DNA of 64,000 nt from Parapedobacter tibetensis. GTDB taxonomy: Bacteria; Bacteroidota; Bacteroidia; Sphingobacteriales; Sphingobacteriaceae. Where the stretch lies: contig NZ_JAMXBE010000008.1 of NCBI RefSeq assembly GCF_024704835.1, forward strand, positions 180,918-244,917, in the 5' to 3' direction. Of the stretch, positions 19,070-29,347 are shown piece after piece (position 1 is the first letter of the stretch; each line of letters begins with the position of its first letter). The translations under genes were made by a program, and so were the position numbers. The notes beneath the pieces are model-generated. The model saw only the letters and a program-made list of their open reading frames with translations, was not told the DNA's origin and searched no databases.

Positions 19070-20634
19070 AAGATGAGTTTAGATACGGTACAGATAGATT
19101 AACCATTGGGTTGGCCATGGCATTGACCCAAGGCAAGCTCCGAGGCACATTATCATCCAAGACGAGGCACAAAGTTGACCGGTCAGCGGCATTTGTGGAA
19201 GACATCGTGGCCCAGGGCGATGTGGTGTATGGCATCAATACCGGGTTTGGTCCGCTTTGCGACACCATCATTTCACCCGAAGAGACCGCCAACCTGCAGC
19301 ACAACCTACTCAAAAGCCATGCGGTAGGTGTAGGCAATCCTATTCCTGCAAGTATTGCTAAGACCATGATGATTATCAAAGTGCAGGCACTGGCACAGGG
19401 ATACTCCGGCATACAACTACGCACACTCGAACGAATCATGTGGATGACCGCACAGGATATCATTCCCGTAGTCCCCGCACAAGGTTCCGTAGGAGCATCG
19501 GGCGATCTCGCTCCGCTTGCCCATTTGTTTTTACCCCTTATCGGGCTTGGTGAAGTATATTATAAAGGCAACATCGTGCCTGCAGAGAAAGCGTTAGCAG
19601 CAGAGGTAATGCCCCCATTGCAGCTTGGCCCCAAGGAGGGCCTCGCACTGATCAATGGCACACAATTTATCGCCGCCCATGCTGTACATGCATTGTATCG
19701 TATGCACAATGCGTTAGATGCGGCAGATGTCATTGGTGCCATGTCACTCGAAGGCTTAATGGGTTCTTACAAGCCCTTTGATGCCCGCTTACATGAAATC
19801 CGTCCTTTCCCTGGCAACCAATTAGTAGCACATCGCCTATGGGAATTGCTGAGTAAATCCGAAATTGCCAATTCTCATCCCGATTGTGGCCGTGTGCAAG
19901 ATCCCTACTCATTACGGTGCATGCCCCAAGTGCACGGTGCATCACGCACGGCATGGCGTCATCTAAAGGAGCTTACAGAAATAGAAATCAATGCCGTTAC
20001 AGATAACCCTATTGTACTGGGTCCGCACGACACCATCAGCGGTGGAAATTTCCATGGTCAGCCGCTAGCCATCGCCCTTGATTATGCCACAGTGGGCGCA
20101 GCGGAATTGGGCAACATCTCTGATCGCCGTAGTTATCTAATCATCGAGGGGCGCTATGGCCTTCCCAAACTACTCATACAAGATGCAGGTTTGAATTCTG
20201 GATTTATGATACCGCAGTACACCACTGCGGCCTTGGTATCAGAAAACAAAACCCTCTGTTTTCCGGCAAGCGCCGATAGCATCCCGACTTCACTGGGGCA
20301 GGAAGACCATGTATCCATGGGATCCATCAGCGGGCGTAAATTAAACCAAGTCATCGATAACCTGGAATATATCCTCGCCATTGAGCTGCTGTATGCCGCG
20401 CAGGCGTTAGATTTCCGCAGGCCACTCAAGTCGTCCGAGGTATTGGAAGCCTGCCACACATTGGTCAGGACAGAAGTACCCTTTGCCGATAAGGATCGCA
20501 TCTTTGCCTACGACATCAAAAAACTCCAACAACTCCTCAGCAGCGGAAGGTTTGTCCACGAGGCAAACCAAGCCGCCGAAACATACGATTATCACCTCAA
20601 TAAAACAGTTTATGAACCTTTCGGCATTTCTTGA
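19066..20634 (+). CDS. hutH: Histidine ammonia-lyase
   Basis: This 522-residue enzyme converts histidine to urocanate and ammonia, the first step of histidine breakdown. The Ala144-Ser145-Gly146 triad in [14 protein letters not shown] cyclises to the MIO electrophile. The active-site segments [10 protein letters not shown] and [14 protein letters not shown] are present, as is the C-terminal [18 protein letters not shown] tail. Length is typical. It overlaps the MarR gene by 4 nt and hutU by 23 nt, the sign of a tightly coupled operon. Confidence 0.97.
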   Translation: MKDEFRYGTDRLTIGLAMALTQGKLRGTLSSKTRHKVDRSAAFVEDIVAQGDVVYGINTGFGPLCDTIISPEETANLQHNLLKSHAVGVGNPIPASIAKTMMIIKVQALAQGYSGIQLRTLERIMWMTAQDIIPVVPAQGSVGASGDLAPLAHLFLPLIGLGEVYYKGNIVPAEKALAAEVMPPLQLGPKEGLALINGTQFIAAHAVHALYRMHNALDAADVIGAMSLEGLMGSYKPFDARLHEIRPFPGNQLVAHRLWELLSKSEIANSHPDCGRVQDPYSLRCMPQVHGASRTAWRHLKELTEIEINAVTDNPIVLGPHDTISGGNFHGQPLAIALDYATVGAAELGNISDRRSYLIIEGRYGLPKLLIQDAGLNSGFMIPQYTTAALVSENKTLCFPASADSIPTSLGQEDHVSMGSISGRKLNQVIDNLEYILAIELLYAAQALDFRRPLKSSEVLEACHTLVRTEVPFADKDRIFAYDIKKLQQLLSSGRFVHEANQAAETYDYHLNKTVYEPFGIS

Positions 20635-22282
20635 TCAATACGCGAAGCACCCACATTATTATGCCCCTACAGGCAACACGCTGCATGCCAAAAGTTGGCA
20701 GACCGAGGCGCCATTGCGCATGCTCTTGAATAATTTGAATGCCGAAGTCGCTGAAAATCCGGAAGAATTGGTCGTTTATGGCGGCATCGGGCAGGCCGCA
20801 CGCAACCCGGCAGCGCTGCGCAAAATCATAGCGCTATTACTCCAATTGGATGAAAATCATTCCTTGCTTGTACAGTCCGGCAAACCGGTCGGCATCGTAC
20901 GTACCCACCCACAAGCCCCCCGCGTACTCATTGCCAACAGTAATCTCGTGCCCAAATGGGCCACGTGGGAACATTTCAACGAATTGCGTAGTAAGGGACT
21001 TATGATGTATGGACAGATGACGGCCGGCAGCTGGATATACATCGGATCGCAAGGCATCCTGCAGGGGACCTATGAAACCTTTGTCGAATGTGGCCGTCAG
21101 CATTTCGGTAATGATTTGGCCGGTAAGCTGCTGGTCACTGCCGGACTAGGGGGTATGGGTGGTGCTCAACCCCTTGCCGCGACCATGGCTGGGGTCGTTT
21201 TCCTCGGTGCGGACGTGGACAGCACGCGGATTCAGAAACGACTTGATACGAAGTATATCGACCGGATGACAACATCTTATGAGGAAGCTGTCAGCTGGGC
21301 CAGGGAAGCTATGGATAAAAAACAGGCCCTATCCATAGGCTTGGTGAGCGACGCGGGCGACCTGCTCCAAAAACTACTACATGACGGCATCATCCCCGAT
21401 ATTCTCACCGATCAAACTTCAGCCCATGATCCGATCAATGGATATGTGCCTAATGGCTTGAACCTTGAAGAAGCCGCCGCATTGCGCATAACCGACCCGA
21501 CATCCTATAAAGATCGAGCCTTGAAAAGCATGGCCCGACATGTGGGTTTTATGCTGGAAATGCAACGCAAAGGAGCTGTCACCTTCGACTACGGCAACAA
21601 TCTCCGTGAATTTGCCAAGGAGGGCGGTGAAGCCCATGCGTATGACTTCCCGGGATTCACTCCCGCATTTATCCGGCCCCTATTTTGTGAGGGAAAAGGC
21701 CCATTCCGGTGGGTAGCGCTTTCGGGAGACCCGCAGGACATCTATACGACAGATGATGCATTGATGAAAGCATTCCCCGATGATAAGGCTTTGCACAATT
21801 GGCTCACCCAAGCTCAGGAGAAAATCGCCTTCCAAGGCTTACCTGCACGCATCTGCTGGCTTGGCATGGGTGAACGTGAAAAAGCAGGTTTGATTTTCAA
21901 TGAACTGGTACGCTCGGGTAACGTAAAAGCCCCCATCGTCATTGGGCGCGACCACTTAGATTGCGGTTCGGTAGCTTCACCCAATCGGGAAACCGAAACC
22001 ATGAAAGATGGATCAGACGCCGTATCGGATTGGGCACTGCTCAATTTGATGAGCAATACATCGGGGGGCGCCACCTGGGTATCGTTCCACCATGGGGGCG
22101 GTGTGGGCATGGGGTATTCACAGCACGCCGGTATGGTGGTGCTGGCCGATGGCACCGATCGTGCCGCAGAATGCCTCCGAAGGGTATTGTATAATGATCC
22201 TGCCATGGGCATCTTCCGGCATCATGATGCGGGTTATGAAAAAGCCACCGAATGGGGAGAGCAGTTTGATCTGATAATTTAA
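20612..22282 (+). CDS. hutU: Urocanate hydratase
   Basis: The protein has 556 residues, the canonical urocanase length, from the ATG at 20612 ([14 protein letters not shown]); a longer frame would lie wholly within hutH. It hydrates urocanate to imidazolonepropionate using tightly bound NAD+. The NAD-binding [12 protein letters not shown] and the urocanase signature region [15 protein letters not shown] are intact. It begins 23 nt before the end of hutH. Confidence 0.96.
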   Translation: MNLSAFLDQYAKHPHYYAPTGNTLHAKSWQTEAPLRMLLNNLNAEVAENPEELVVYGGIGQAARNPAALRKIIALLLQLDENHSLLVQSGKPVGIVRTHPQAPRVLIANSNLVPKWATWEHFNELRSKGLMMYGQMTAGSWIYIGSQGILQGTYETFVECGRQHFGNDLAGKLLVTAGLGGMGGAQPLAATMAGVVFLGADVDSTRIQKRLDTKYIDRMTTSYEEAVSWAREAMDKKQALSIGLVSDAGDLLQKLLHDGIIPDILTDQTSAHDPINGYVPNGLNLEEAAALRITDPTSYKDRALKSMARHVGFMLEMQRKGAVTFDYGNNLREFAKEGGEAHAYDFPGFTPAFIRPLFCEGKGPFRWVALSGDPQDIYTTDDALMKAFPDDKALHNWLTQAQEKIAFQGLPARICWLGMGEREKAGLIFNELVRSGNVKAPIVIGRDHLDCGSVASPNRETETMKDGSDAVSDWALLNLMSNTSGGATWVSFHHGGGVGMGYSQHAGMVVLADGTDRAAECLRRVLYNDPAMGIFRHHDAGYEKATEWGEQFDLII

Positions 22283-22366
22283 TGGTTGGAACGCGGACGA
22301 CACAGATTGATAATAACCAACAAGGTTAATGCCTGATAGCGACTACCAAAAGCTGACAACAAAAAA

Positions 22367-23590
22367 ATGAAACTCATAGGCCCATTTTCTCAGATAGTTA
22401 CCTTCCGGGGCGCTTTATTGCAAGGCCCCATTGCAGATGAGCAATTGGAAATCATTGCACAAGGAGGCGTAATTATTGAAATGGGTCACATCCTTGCTGT
22501 GGGCATATTTGATAAACTCAGGAGACAATATCCACAAGCCACTATTGAAGAAATCCACGGAAAACAAACCTTGGTATCCGGTTTCATCGATTGCCATACA
22601 CATATTTGTTTTGCGGGCAACCGGGCCAGAGACTACGCTATGCGTGTAGCGGGAAAGAGTTACCTTGAAATTGCCAAGGCTGGCGGCGGCATCTGGGATT
22701 CAGTGACCCAAACAAGGGAAGCGACGCTGCCGGAATTGGCTGCATTGACTATTGACCGTGCGAACCGGCTTCTGCATTCGGGTGTGACCACCATTGAAGT
22801 GAAAAGTGGGTATGGCCTTAATGTTGAAAGTGAACTTAACATATTACGGGCTATATCAAAAGCCAATGAGTGTACCCAAGCCGATCTAATTCCCACCTGT
22901 CTGGCAGCACACATGAGACCCCGAGATTTTAATGGTAGTGAAACAAGTTATCTTGACCATATCATTACGGATTTACTACCCGTCTTACACCAAGAAGGAT
23001 TAGCCAATCGCGTTGATATTTTCGTTGAGGATTCCGCATTTGGACTGGAAAGTAGTAGCAATTATTTAAGGCAGGCCAAACAGCTTGGTTTTGCGCTCAC
23101 TGTCCATGCTGACCAATTCAATACAGGTGGCTCAGCACTCGCTGTGGAATACGGTGCCGTATCAGCGGATCACCTTGAAGCCAGCACAGACAAGGAAATT
23201 ATGCTGCTTGCTCAATCTAATACCGTTGCCGTCGTGTTACCAGGAGCATCTATTGGTCTAGGCATGGGATTCGCCCCTGCGAGAAAATTGCTCAATGCAG
23301 GTGCGTGTGTGGCGATTGCTAGTGATTGGAACCCCGGCTCGGCACCCATGGGTGACTTGTTAACTCAAGCAGCGGTGTTGGGTGTATACGAAAAGCTCAC
23401 ATTGGCCGAAACGGCAGCGGGACTCACCTTCCGGGCGGCCAAAGCACTTAACCTGATTGACAGGGGTATGCTCGAAGCAGGCAAACTGGCCGATATGCAA
23501 GCTTACCCCACTGCCGATTATCGGGATATTTTTTATAATCAAGGCACATTAAGACCCATACAAGTATGGAAACAAGGGGAGACCATCTGA
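22367..23590 (+). CDS. hutI: Imidazolonepropionase
   Basis: This 407-residue metal-dependent amidohydrolase opens the imidazolone ring to give formimidoyl-L-glutamate. It shows the family metal site DCHTH, the substrate-binding FAGNRARDYAMR and AGGGIWDSV segments, and HADQF and SDWNPGSAP later on. It lies 84 bp after hutU, the only real gap in the operon, and its end overlaps hutG by 25 nt. Confidence 0.96.
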   Translation: MKLIGPFSQIVTFRGALLQGPIADEQLEIIAQGGVIIEMGHILAVGIFDKLRRQYPQATIEEIHGKQTLVSGFIDCHTHICFAGNRARDYAMRVAGKSYLEIAKAGGGIWDSVTQTREATLPELAALTIDRANRLLHSGVTTIEVKSGYGLNVESELNILRAISKANECTQADLIPTCLAAHMRPRDFNGSETSYLDHIITDLLPVLHQEGLANRVDIFVEDSAFGLESSSNYLRQAKQLGFALTVHADQFNTGGSALAVEYGAVSADHLEASTDKEIMLLAQSNTVAVVLPGASIGLGMGFAPARKLLNAGACVAIASDWNPGSAPMGDLLTQAAVLGVYEKLTLAETAAGLTFRAAKALNLIDRGMLEAGKLADMQAYPTADYRDIFYNQGTLRPIQVWKQGETI

Positions 23591-24600
23591 TAGACAGCCG
23601 TTGCTATAGGCCTAGCAGCATGCAACAATGGCAAGGGCGGGTAGATAGCACGGGGGAGGCACAATTGCGCTGGCATCAGCATATGAAAGTGCTTGACCTG
23701 TTACAACCGGCAAACGAAGTGTCGCCACACGCTATCGTACTATTGGGCTTCGAGTGCGATGAAGGAGTGAAACGCAATAAAGGTCGACCGGGAGCAGCTA
23801 AGGGCCCGGATGCTATCCGAAAAGCACTGTGTAACCTACCTGTATTTTACCCAGCGCTACCTATTTACGATGCAGGCAATATCTTATGCCCCGATCACGA
23901 TCTTGAAGCAGCCCAATGTAACCTGGCTTTGGCCATAACCCAAATATTACAATTGAGTGCTTTCCCGATCCTACTTGGAGGGGGCCATGAAATCACCTAT
24001 GGACACTATTATGGTATTCGCAATTTCTTGAAAAAGGGAGCTGCTTTACCGATAGGCACCGTTAATTTTGATGCACATTTTGACAATCGCGAGCCGATGG
24101 AATCCGGTGCAAACTCAGGTACCGGATTTTGGCAGATCGCTCAAGATTGCAGAGAAAATAATGAGCCATTTCATTGCCTTACCTTAGGCATCCAGAAAAC
24201 GAGCAACACCCCTCTCCTATTTGAGACCGCGCATCAAACAAACACACATTATGCCTTGGCCCACCATTTCCACACGGATCACAAGCATATCCTCCAGCAA
24301 CTGACCACTGCATTCCCCGAAGAAGTGAACCAATTATATATAACCATTGATATGGATGTCTTTGCCGCTGCATACGCGCCTGGCGTGAGTGCACCAGCTT
24401 ATAACGGCATCCTGCCGGACGTTATCTTTTTCGACTGTTTGGATAAGCTGTTTGACAGTGGTAAGGTCATTTCATTGGATATTGCAGAGCTCAATCCTGG
24501 ATACGACATCGATATGCGCACTGCAAAATTAGCAGCGAGCATTATTTTTCATGTAGTGGAACGATTAGCGACGCAAAATTATAAGGCTTCAAACTTATAG
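23566..24600 (+). CDS. hutG: Formimidoylglutamase (arginase family)
   Basis: This 344-residue ureohydrolase-fold enzyme would convert formimidoyl-glutamate to glutamate and formamide, ending the pathway. The dinuclear manganese motifs are GGGHE, NFDAHFDNR and DMDVFAAAYAPGVSAPAYNG. The start at 23566 lies inside hutI; a second Met 18 residues in is possible. Its identity as HutG rather than arginase or agmatinase rests on operon position plus family. The 3' end overlaps the convergent response regulator gene by 22 nt. Confidence 0.92.
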   Translation: METRGDHLIDSRCYRPSSMQQWQGRVDSTGEAQLRWHQHMKVLDLLQPANEVSPHAIVLLGFECDEGVKRNKGRPGAAKGPDAIRKALCNLPVFYPALPIYDAGNILCPDHDLEAAQCNLALAITQILQLSAFPILLGGGHEITYGHYYGIRNFLKKGAALPIGTVNFDAHFDNREPMESGANSGTGFWQIAQDCRENNEPFHCLTLGIQKTSNTPLLFETAHQTNTHYALAHHFHTDHKHILQQLTTAFPEEVNQLYITIDMDVFAAAYAPGVSAPAYNGILPDVIFFDCLDKLFDSGKVISLDIAELNPGYDIDMRTAKLAASIIFHVVERLATQNYKASNL

Positions 24601-25268
24601 CCTACGCCTTTTACGGTAGAAACATAGTTTTCGCCGATTTTCTCTCTCAACTTGCGGATATGTACATCAATGGTACGATTGGTTACCACTACGGAATCCT
24701 CCCAAATGTTCTTAAGGATGACTTCACGTGTATATACCTTACCTGGTTTGGAAGCCAGTAAATAGAGCAACTCGAATTCCTTTTTGGCCAACACAATCTT
24801 TTCTCCGTTTTTGAACACCAGAAAAGCTTCCCGATCGACGACTAGATCAGAAATTTCCAATTTCTCACTGGGGAGTTCTTCGTTTTGTGCGTTGCGGCGT
24901 AGGATAGCATTGATGCGACTCAGTAAGGCCCGTGGTTTGATAGGTTTAGCGATATAATCATCTGCACCCACATTGAATCCGGCAATTTCGGAATATTCTT
25001 CGCTACGGGCGGTGAGAAATACCATGAACGTACTCTTGAATTCAGGCATGGCCCGCATAATGCGGCAGGCTTCAATACCATCCATCTTGGGCATCATCAC
25101 GTCGAGGATAATCAAATCCGGCATGATTTTCTTGGCTGTAGATACCGCCTCTTGTCCATTGGACGCTGTATATACCTGATAACCTTCGCGCTTGAGGTTA
25201 TAGGCAATCAGTTCTACAATATCCGGCTCATCATCTACCACCAGTATCTTTTGTTTTGCAGTGCTCAT
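24579..25268 (-). CDS. OmpR/PhoB-type response regulator, orphan
   Basis: The protein has 229 residues. A receiver domain (1-120) carries the acidic pocket VDDEPD and the phospho-acceptor Asp56 in LIILDVMMPKMDG. A C-terminal winged helix (about 130-227) includes REVILKNIWEDSVVVTNRTI and HIRKLREKIG, then the YVSTVKGVGYKF ending typical of OmpR/PhoB proteins. No histidine kinase gene is adjacent, so the partner must be elsewhere. It is convergent with hutG, with which it shares 22 nt. Confidence 0.92.
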   Translation of the reverse strand: MSTAKQKILVVDDEPDIVELIAYNLKREGYQVYTASNGQEAVSTAKKIMPDLIILDVMMPKMDGIEACRIMRAMPEFKSTFMVFLTARSEEYSEIAGFNVGADDYIAKPIKPRALLSRINAILRRNAQNEELPSEKLEISDLVVDREAFLVFKNGEKIVLAKKEFELLYLLASKPGKVYTREVILKNIWEDSVVVTNRTIDVHIRKLREKIGENYVSTVKGVGYKFEAL

Positions 25269-25368
25269 GGTGTTATTTTTTGCTAAAATATGTACTTAAT
25301 GGCAAATAATGGTTAATATAATATTAATAAATCGTTAAACAGCTATACCAATTAACATAAAGGAAGCA

Positions 25369-26466
25369 CTAATCAAATGTTTTCTTCAAAAAGGCTTCCA
25401 ATTCGACACCCCTTAGGTTTTTAGCTACAATGATGCCTTTGGGATCCAACAAGTAAGAAGTGGGGATAGCTTGTATACGGTATAGCCCCACTACTTCGCT
25501 GCCCCATTGCTGCAAATCAGAAACGTTAGTCCACTCAAGGCCGTCTTCCTTGATGGCGCGCATCCATGAGCCCGGGTTGCCATCCAACGAAACACCCAAT
25601 ACAGTAAATCCGTTATCCTTATAGGTATGGTATTGCGCTACGATATTAGGGTTTTCTTCACGGCAAGGCACACACCACGAAGCCCAAAAATCTACCAAGG
25701 TATATTTGCCCTTGAAATCAGACAGTTTTACGCGTTGGTTGTTTGGTGTAAGTGATTCAAATTCGGGTGCGGGTTGGCCTACTGCTAACCGTTTTCGGTT
25801 GGCCATTTCTTCCAAAAACCTCCGTACGCTCGCATTATCATCCCACCGCCCTGCAATGCGATCGGCATAGGCTACCAATTCGACCTCCGCGATATCGACA
25901 TCTAACGTACTCATGGCGTAGAAACCTGCCAGATCATCATTTTGGTTGGCAAATCGTATGGTAGCTTCCGTATAACCCTGCATACCTTCACGGTATTTTT
26001 GTAGGAATTGTTGCTGGAGGTTCATCACCGCTTCATTGTCCAGCCCCACCGCCTGATCAGCAAATTCATCATCCAATTCGCTCATAAACCGTTCCTTCTC
26101 GGTAATCGTGCCGGCAAAACTTTTTATTTTTTCCGAGAGCGGCGAACCTTCGACCTTGTATATATCAGCATTTTGCATGAGGTCAGCCTCGAATGAAACC
26201 TCATCTCCATTTTTCAGAATGAGGTGATATTTATTTTTCCCAGCGACTAAGGTGAGCAACCTCGGATGAGACGCCGTGCGGTGAAGCTTGAACTTGCCTT
26301 GTTCATTGAGAAAAACGGAATCTAACTTCCGCTCTCCTTCATACAGCACAACGGTTTTCGTACTTCCTGCGTTACTAATTTGGCCGTCAACCGTAAATCC
26401 ATCATGACCGCCACATGCGGAGAAGATAAGTATCGCCCAACTGATCATGACAAGAAGCTTTCCCAT
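25369..26466 (-). CDS. TlpA/ResA-like thiol-disulfide oxidoreductase lipoprotein
   Basis: This 365-residue protein begins with a lipoprotein signal peptide (lipobox FSAC, Cys18). A beta-rich DUF4369-like domain (about 22-115), a helical linker and a C-terminal thioredoxin-fold domain (about 230-365) follow. The redox pair is in WASWCVPCREEN and the cis-Pro loop in QAIPTSYLL. It probably works in the periplasm or on a membrane face as a reductant or oxidant of extracytoplasmic cysteines. It starts 10 nt after alaS and is likely co-transcribed with it; the link in function is not obvious. Confidence 0.9.
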   Translation of the reverse strand: MGKLLVMISWAILIFSACGGHDGFTVDGQISNAGSTKTVVLYEGERKLDSVFLNEQGKFKLHRTASHPRLLTLVAGKNKYHLILKNGDEVSFEADLMQNADIYKVEGSPLSEKIKSFAGTITEKERFMSELDDEFADQAVGLDNEAVMNLQQQFLQKYREGMQGYTEATIRFANQNDDLAGFYAMSTLDVDIAEVELVAYADRIAGRWDDNASVRRFLEEMANRKRLAVGQPAPEFESLTPNNQRVKLSDFKGKYTLVDFWASWCVPCREENPNIVAQYHTYKDNGFTVLGVSLDGNPGSWMRAIKEDGLEWTNVSDLQQWGSEVVGLYRIQAIPTSYLLDPKGIIVAKNLRGVELEAFLKKTFD

Positions 26467-26476
26467 ATTCCTGATG

Positions 26477-29095
26477 TTATCGTTCTACAAATTCCCTGGC
26501 TCTGGCTATCGCATTGTCCAAACCACTCCCATCTTTACCACCCGCAGTGGCGTAAAACGGTTGTCCGCCTCCACCACCTTGTATTTCTTTTGCTAACTCC
26601 CGTACAATCGTTCCCGCGTTCCAGCCCTTATCCCTAACCAGGTTGTCTGAAATGACCACCGTGAGCCCCGGTTTCCCGTTGATTTCCGTACCCAATACAA
26701 GGAATAAATTCTCCATATGTCCTTTCAATGCATATGCCAAGGTTTTCACCGCGTCGGCATTGGGCAGATCTACCCGTGCGGCAATAAGATTGACCCCATT
26801 GATATCCAAGGCCTTGCCGGCAAGCTCGCTTTTAAGTTGCAATGCCTTATCCGTTATGGCATGTTCCACTTCTTTTTTAAGGGAGTTATTTTCCACCAGC
26901 AATCGATCGAGCGCTACCATCAAATCCTGCGGATTATTAAGCAATTCCTTGAATTTATTGACAGTGTCTGTTTGCTCATACACAAACTCCTCGGCCTTAC
27001 GCCCAGAGATGGCCTCTAGACGTCGAACGCCTGCTGCAACGGCATTTTCGGAGACGATTTTGAAAAAACCAATTTGTCCAGTTGCTTGTACATGTATGCC
27101 GCCGCACAATTCCTTTGAAAAATCATCGTCAAATGTGATGACACGTACGTAATCCCCATATTTTTCACCAAACAAGGCTATCACACCCCCTTCGATGGCT
27201 TTTTGGAATGGCACATGACGTTCTTCTTTCAGGGCGATGTTGTCCCGGATTTTTGCGTTTACAATTTTTTCTATCTGTCGTAATTCTTCTTCAGTTACTT
27301 TGGCAAAATGTGAAAAATCAAATCGCAGGTAATCTGCATTGACCAGCGACCCTTTTTGGTTGACATGGCTGCCAAGCACCTGTTTGAGCGCCGCATGTAG
27401 TAAATGGGTGGCCGAATGGTTGCCCGCTATGTCGCGTCGTTTGATCTTATCGACTTTCGCAATGAAGGCCCCTTGTAATTCCTTGGGTAACGATTGTGCA
27501 TTATGCACGATGAGCCCGTTTTCCTTTTTGGTATCCGTTATTATTATTCGTTTATCACTTTCTTGCGATACCAACTCACCGGTATCTCCTACCTGACCAC
27601 CACCGGCTGCATAGAACGGTGTTACAGACAACACCAATTGGTATTGGTCTTTACCTTTTACAGTGATTTTTCGGTACTTTAAGATTGTGGTTTCACATTC
27701 CAGCTGGTCATACCCCACAAAATCTACCGTTTCTCTTTTTTGCAAAACAACCCAATCGCCTGTATCGATGGTGGTAGCAGCCCGTGAGCGGGTTTTTTGC
27801 GCCTCCAAGGCTTGTTGGAATCCTTCCATGTCTACATTCCGGCCCTTTTCTTTTGCGAGCAAACTAGTCAAATCAATAGGGAAACCAAAGGTATCGTAGA
27901 GCTCAAATGCAAAATCACCCGTTATTGCTTGGTGTTCGGCCATATACGCCTCAAACCGTTGTACACCGGTAACCAAGGTACGTAGAAAGGATTGTTCTTC
28001 TTCCAGCACCACTTTTTGTACAAAATCTTGCTGTGAAGCCAATTCATTGAAGACGCCTTCAAATTGCTGAGCCAGTAACGGTACCAATTCATGTAAAAAC
28101 GGTTCCTTGAAATGAAGAAATGTATAAGCATACCGCACAGCGCGTCGTAGGATACGACGGATGACGTAGCCTGCTTTGTTATTGGATGGCAATTGACCAT
28201 CGGCAATGGCAAAGCTAATCGCACGGATATGGTCTGCCAATACCCGCATGGCAATGTCTGTCTGTTCGCTGCTACCGTACGGTATCCCGGCCTTATTGGC
28301 AATGTAACCGATGATAGGCTGGAACACATCCGTATCATAATTGGATGCTTTGCCTTGGATAACACGCACCAGTCGCTCGAACCCCATACCTGTATCCACG
28401 TGTTTTGCAGGAAGCGGTTTCAATGAACCATCCTTTTGTCGGTTGAACTGCATGAACACCAAATTCCAAATCTCAATAACTTGCGGATGATCTGCATTGA
28501 CCAAAGTACTTCCATCTACCGCTTCGCGTTCAGCATCTGGGCGGCAATCTACATGGATTTCAGAGCAAGGCCCACAAGGCCCTATGTCACCCATTTCCCA
28601 AAAATTGTCTTTCTTATTGCCTAAGCATATCCGCTCTTCGGCAATGACCTCTTTCCAAAAACCATAAGCTTCCTCGTCCTTAGATAGGTCGTCTGTATGA
28701 TCTCCTTCAAATATCGTGACGTAGAGCCTATCTTTGTCTATCTTATACACTTCGGTAAGCAATTGCCAACTCCACATGATAGCCTCCCGTTTGAAATAGT
28801 CGCCAAAACTCCAGTTTCCCAACATTTCGAACAGCGTATGATGATAGGTGTCTATCCCCACTTCCTCCAAGTCGTTGTGCTTGCCCGACACCCGGAGGCA
28901 TCGTTGCGTGTCTGCCACACGCGGGTATTGCGCATGCACTTGCCCCAAAAAGATGTCTTTGAATTGGTTCATCCCCGCATTGGTAAACATCAATGTAGGA
29001 TCATTCTTGATTACTACCGGGGCCGATGGTACAATTTGGTGGCCTTTATCGTTGAAAAAAGCCAAAAAGGCTTCGCGGATTTCCCTGCTTGTCAT
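26477..29095 (-). CDS. alaS: Alanyl-tRNA synthetase
   Basis: The enzyme has 872 residues from the ATG at 29095 (MTSREIREAF). The class II catalytic core includes PTLMFTNAGMNQFKD and GMGFERL. The editing domain has GNHSATHLLHAAL and CGGIHVQATG, which hold the zinc ligands that clear mischarged Ser/Gly-tRNA. The C-terminal GGGGGQPFYATAGGKDGSGL segment is the DHHA1/C-Ala region. A full promoter lies 33 nt upstream. Confidence 0.98.
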   Translation of the reverse strand: MTSREIREAFLAFFNDKGHQIVPSAPVVIKNDPTLMFTNAGMNQFKDIFLGQVHAQYPRVADTQRCLRVSGKHNDLEEVGIDTYHHTLFEMLGNWSFGDYFKREAIMWSWQLLTEVYKIDKDRLYVTIFEGDHTDDLSKDEEAYGFWKEVIAEERICLGNKKDNFWEMGDIGPCGPCSEIHVDCRPDAEREAVDGSTLVNADHPQVIEIWNLVFMQFNRQKDGSLKPLPAKHVDTGMGFERLVRVIQGKASNYDTDVFQPIIGYIANKAGIPYGSSEQTDIAMRVLADHIRAISFAIADGQLPSNNKAGYVIRRILRRAVRYAYTFLHFKEPFLHELVPLLAQQFEGVFNELASQQDFVQKVVLEEEQSFLRTLVTGVQRFEAYMAEHQAITGDFAFELYDTFGFPIDLTSLLAKEKGRNVDMEGFQQALEAQKTRSRAATTIDTGDWVVLQKRETVDFVGYDQLECETTILKYRKITVKGKDQYQLVLSVTPFYAAGGGQVGDTGELVSQESDKRIIITDTKKENGLIVHNAQSLPKELQGAFIAKVDKIKRRDIAGNHSATHLLHAALKQVLGSHVNQKGSLVNADYLRFDFSHFAKVTEEELRQIEKIVNAKIRDNIALKEERHVPFQKAIEGGVIALFGEKYGDYVRVITFDDDFSKELCGGIHVQATGQIGFFKIVSENAVAAGVRRLEAISGRKAEEFVYEQTDTVNKFKELLNNPQDLMVALDRLLVENNSLKKEVEHAITDKALQLKSELAGKALDINGVNLIAARVDLPNADAVKTLAYALKGHMENLFLVLGTEINGKPGLTVVISDNLVRDKGWNAGTIVRELAKEIQGGGGGQPFYATAGGKDGSGLDNAIARAREFVER

Positions 29096-29127
29096 GAAAA
29101 CACAAAAATGTTTGTTGATATTTTCCG

Positions 29128-29159
29128 CAAACTTAGCTAAAATGCATGGCATTCACCAA
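29128..29159 (-). promoter_or_regulatory. Promoter of alaS
   Basis: On the minus strand TTG (29159-29157), a 21-bp spacer and the exact -7 box TAAGTTTG (29135-29128). The predicted leader is about 27 nt, too short for a T-box. Confidence 0.7.
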
Positions 29160-29210
29160 TACCATAGCAAACAACAATCCAGTAAAGCGATTGCTCCTAG
29201 CCACTTAGCT

Positions 29211-29291
29211 TAAATATCTGCTTAAATCCAGATATTTAAAATTATCTGTATACAGGCAGATAAATAAAATTATCTGTTTTTAAGCAGATAA
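29211..29291. promoter_or_regulatory. Three operators of the form TTATCTG-N8-CAGATAA, 28 bp apart
   Basis: Inverted repeats lie at 29211-29238 (10-bp arms), 29242-29263 and 29270-29291 (7-bp arms). All three share the TATCTG/CAGATA arms and an 8-bp spacer. Their centres are exactly 28 bp apart (29224.5, 29252.5, 29280.5). The last overlaps the -7 box of the SatD-like gene, so a protein bound there would block it. The likely binder is the SatD-like protein itself, which ends in a helix-turn-helix. Confidence 0.75.
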
Positions 29292-29296
29292 ATTTG
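29289..29296 (+). promoter_or_regulatory. -7 box of the SatD-like/DUF3307 operon
   Basis: TAAATTTG is an exact TAnnTTTG box sharing its first bases with the third operator. The predicted start is near 29302, about 46 nt before the ATG at 29348. Confidence 0.6.
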
Positions 29297-29347
29297 CATT
29301 TCTCAAACCTATCTTTTACTTTTGACCTACCAATTTATCTATTGAAC

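Noticed and set aside
27488..27500. Another AACGATTG match to the pectin-locus motif
   Set aside because: It lies inside alaS coding sequence, lacks the flanking GC and GCGT bases, and has no promoter near; chance is sufficient.
29096..29127. T-box leader before alaS
   Set aside because: The predicted leader is about 27 nt, and no specifier or T-box sequence is seen.
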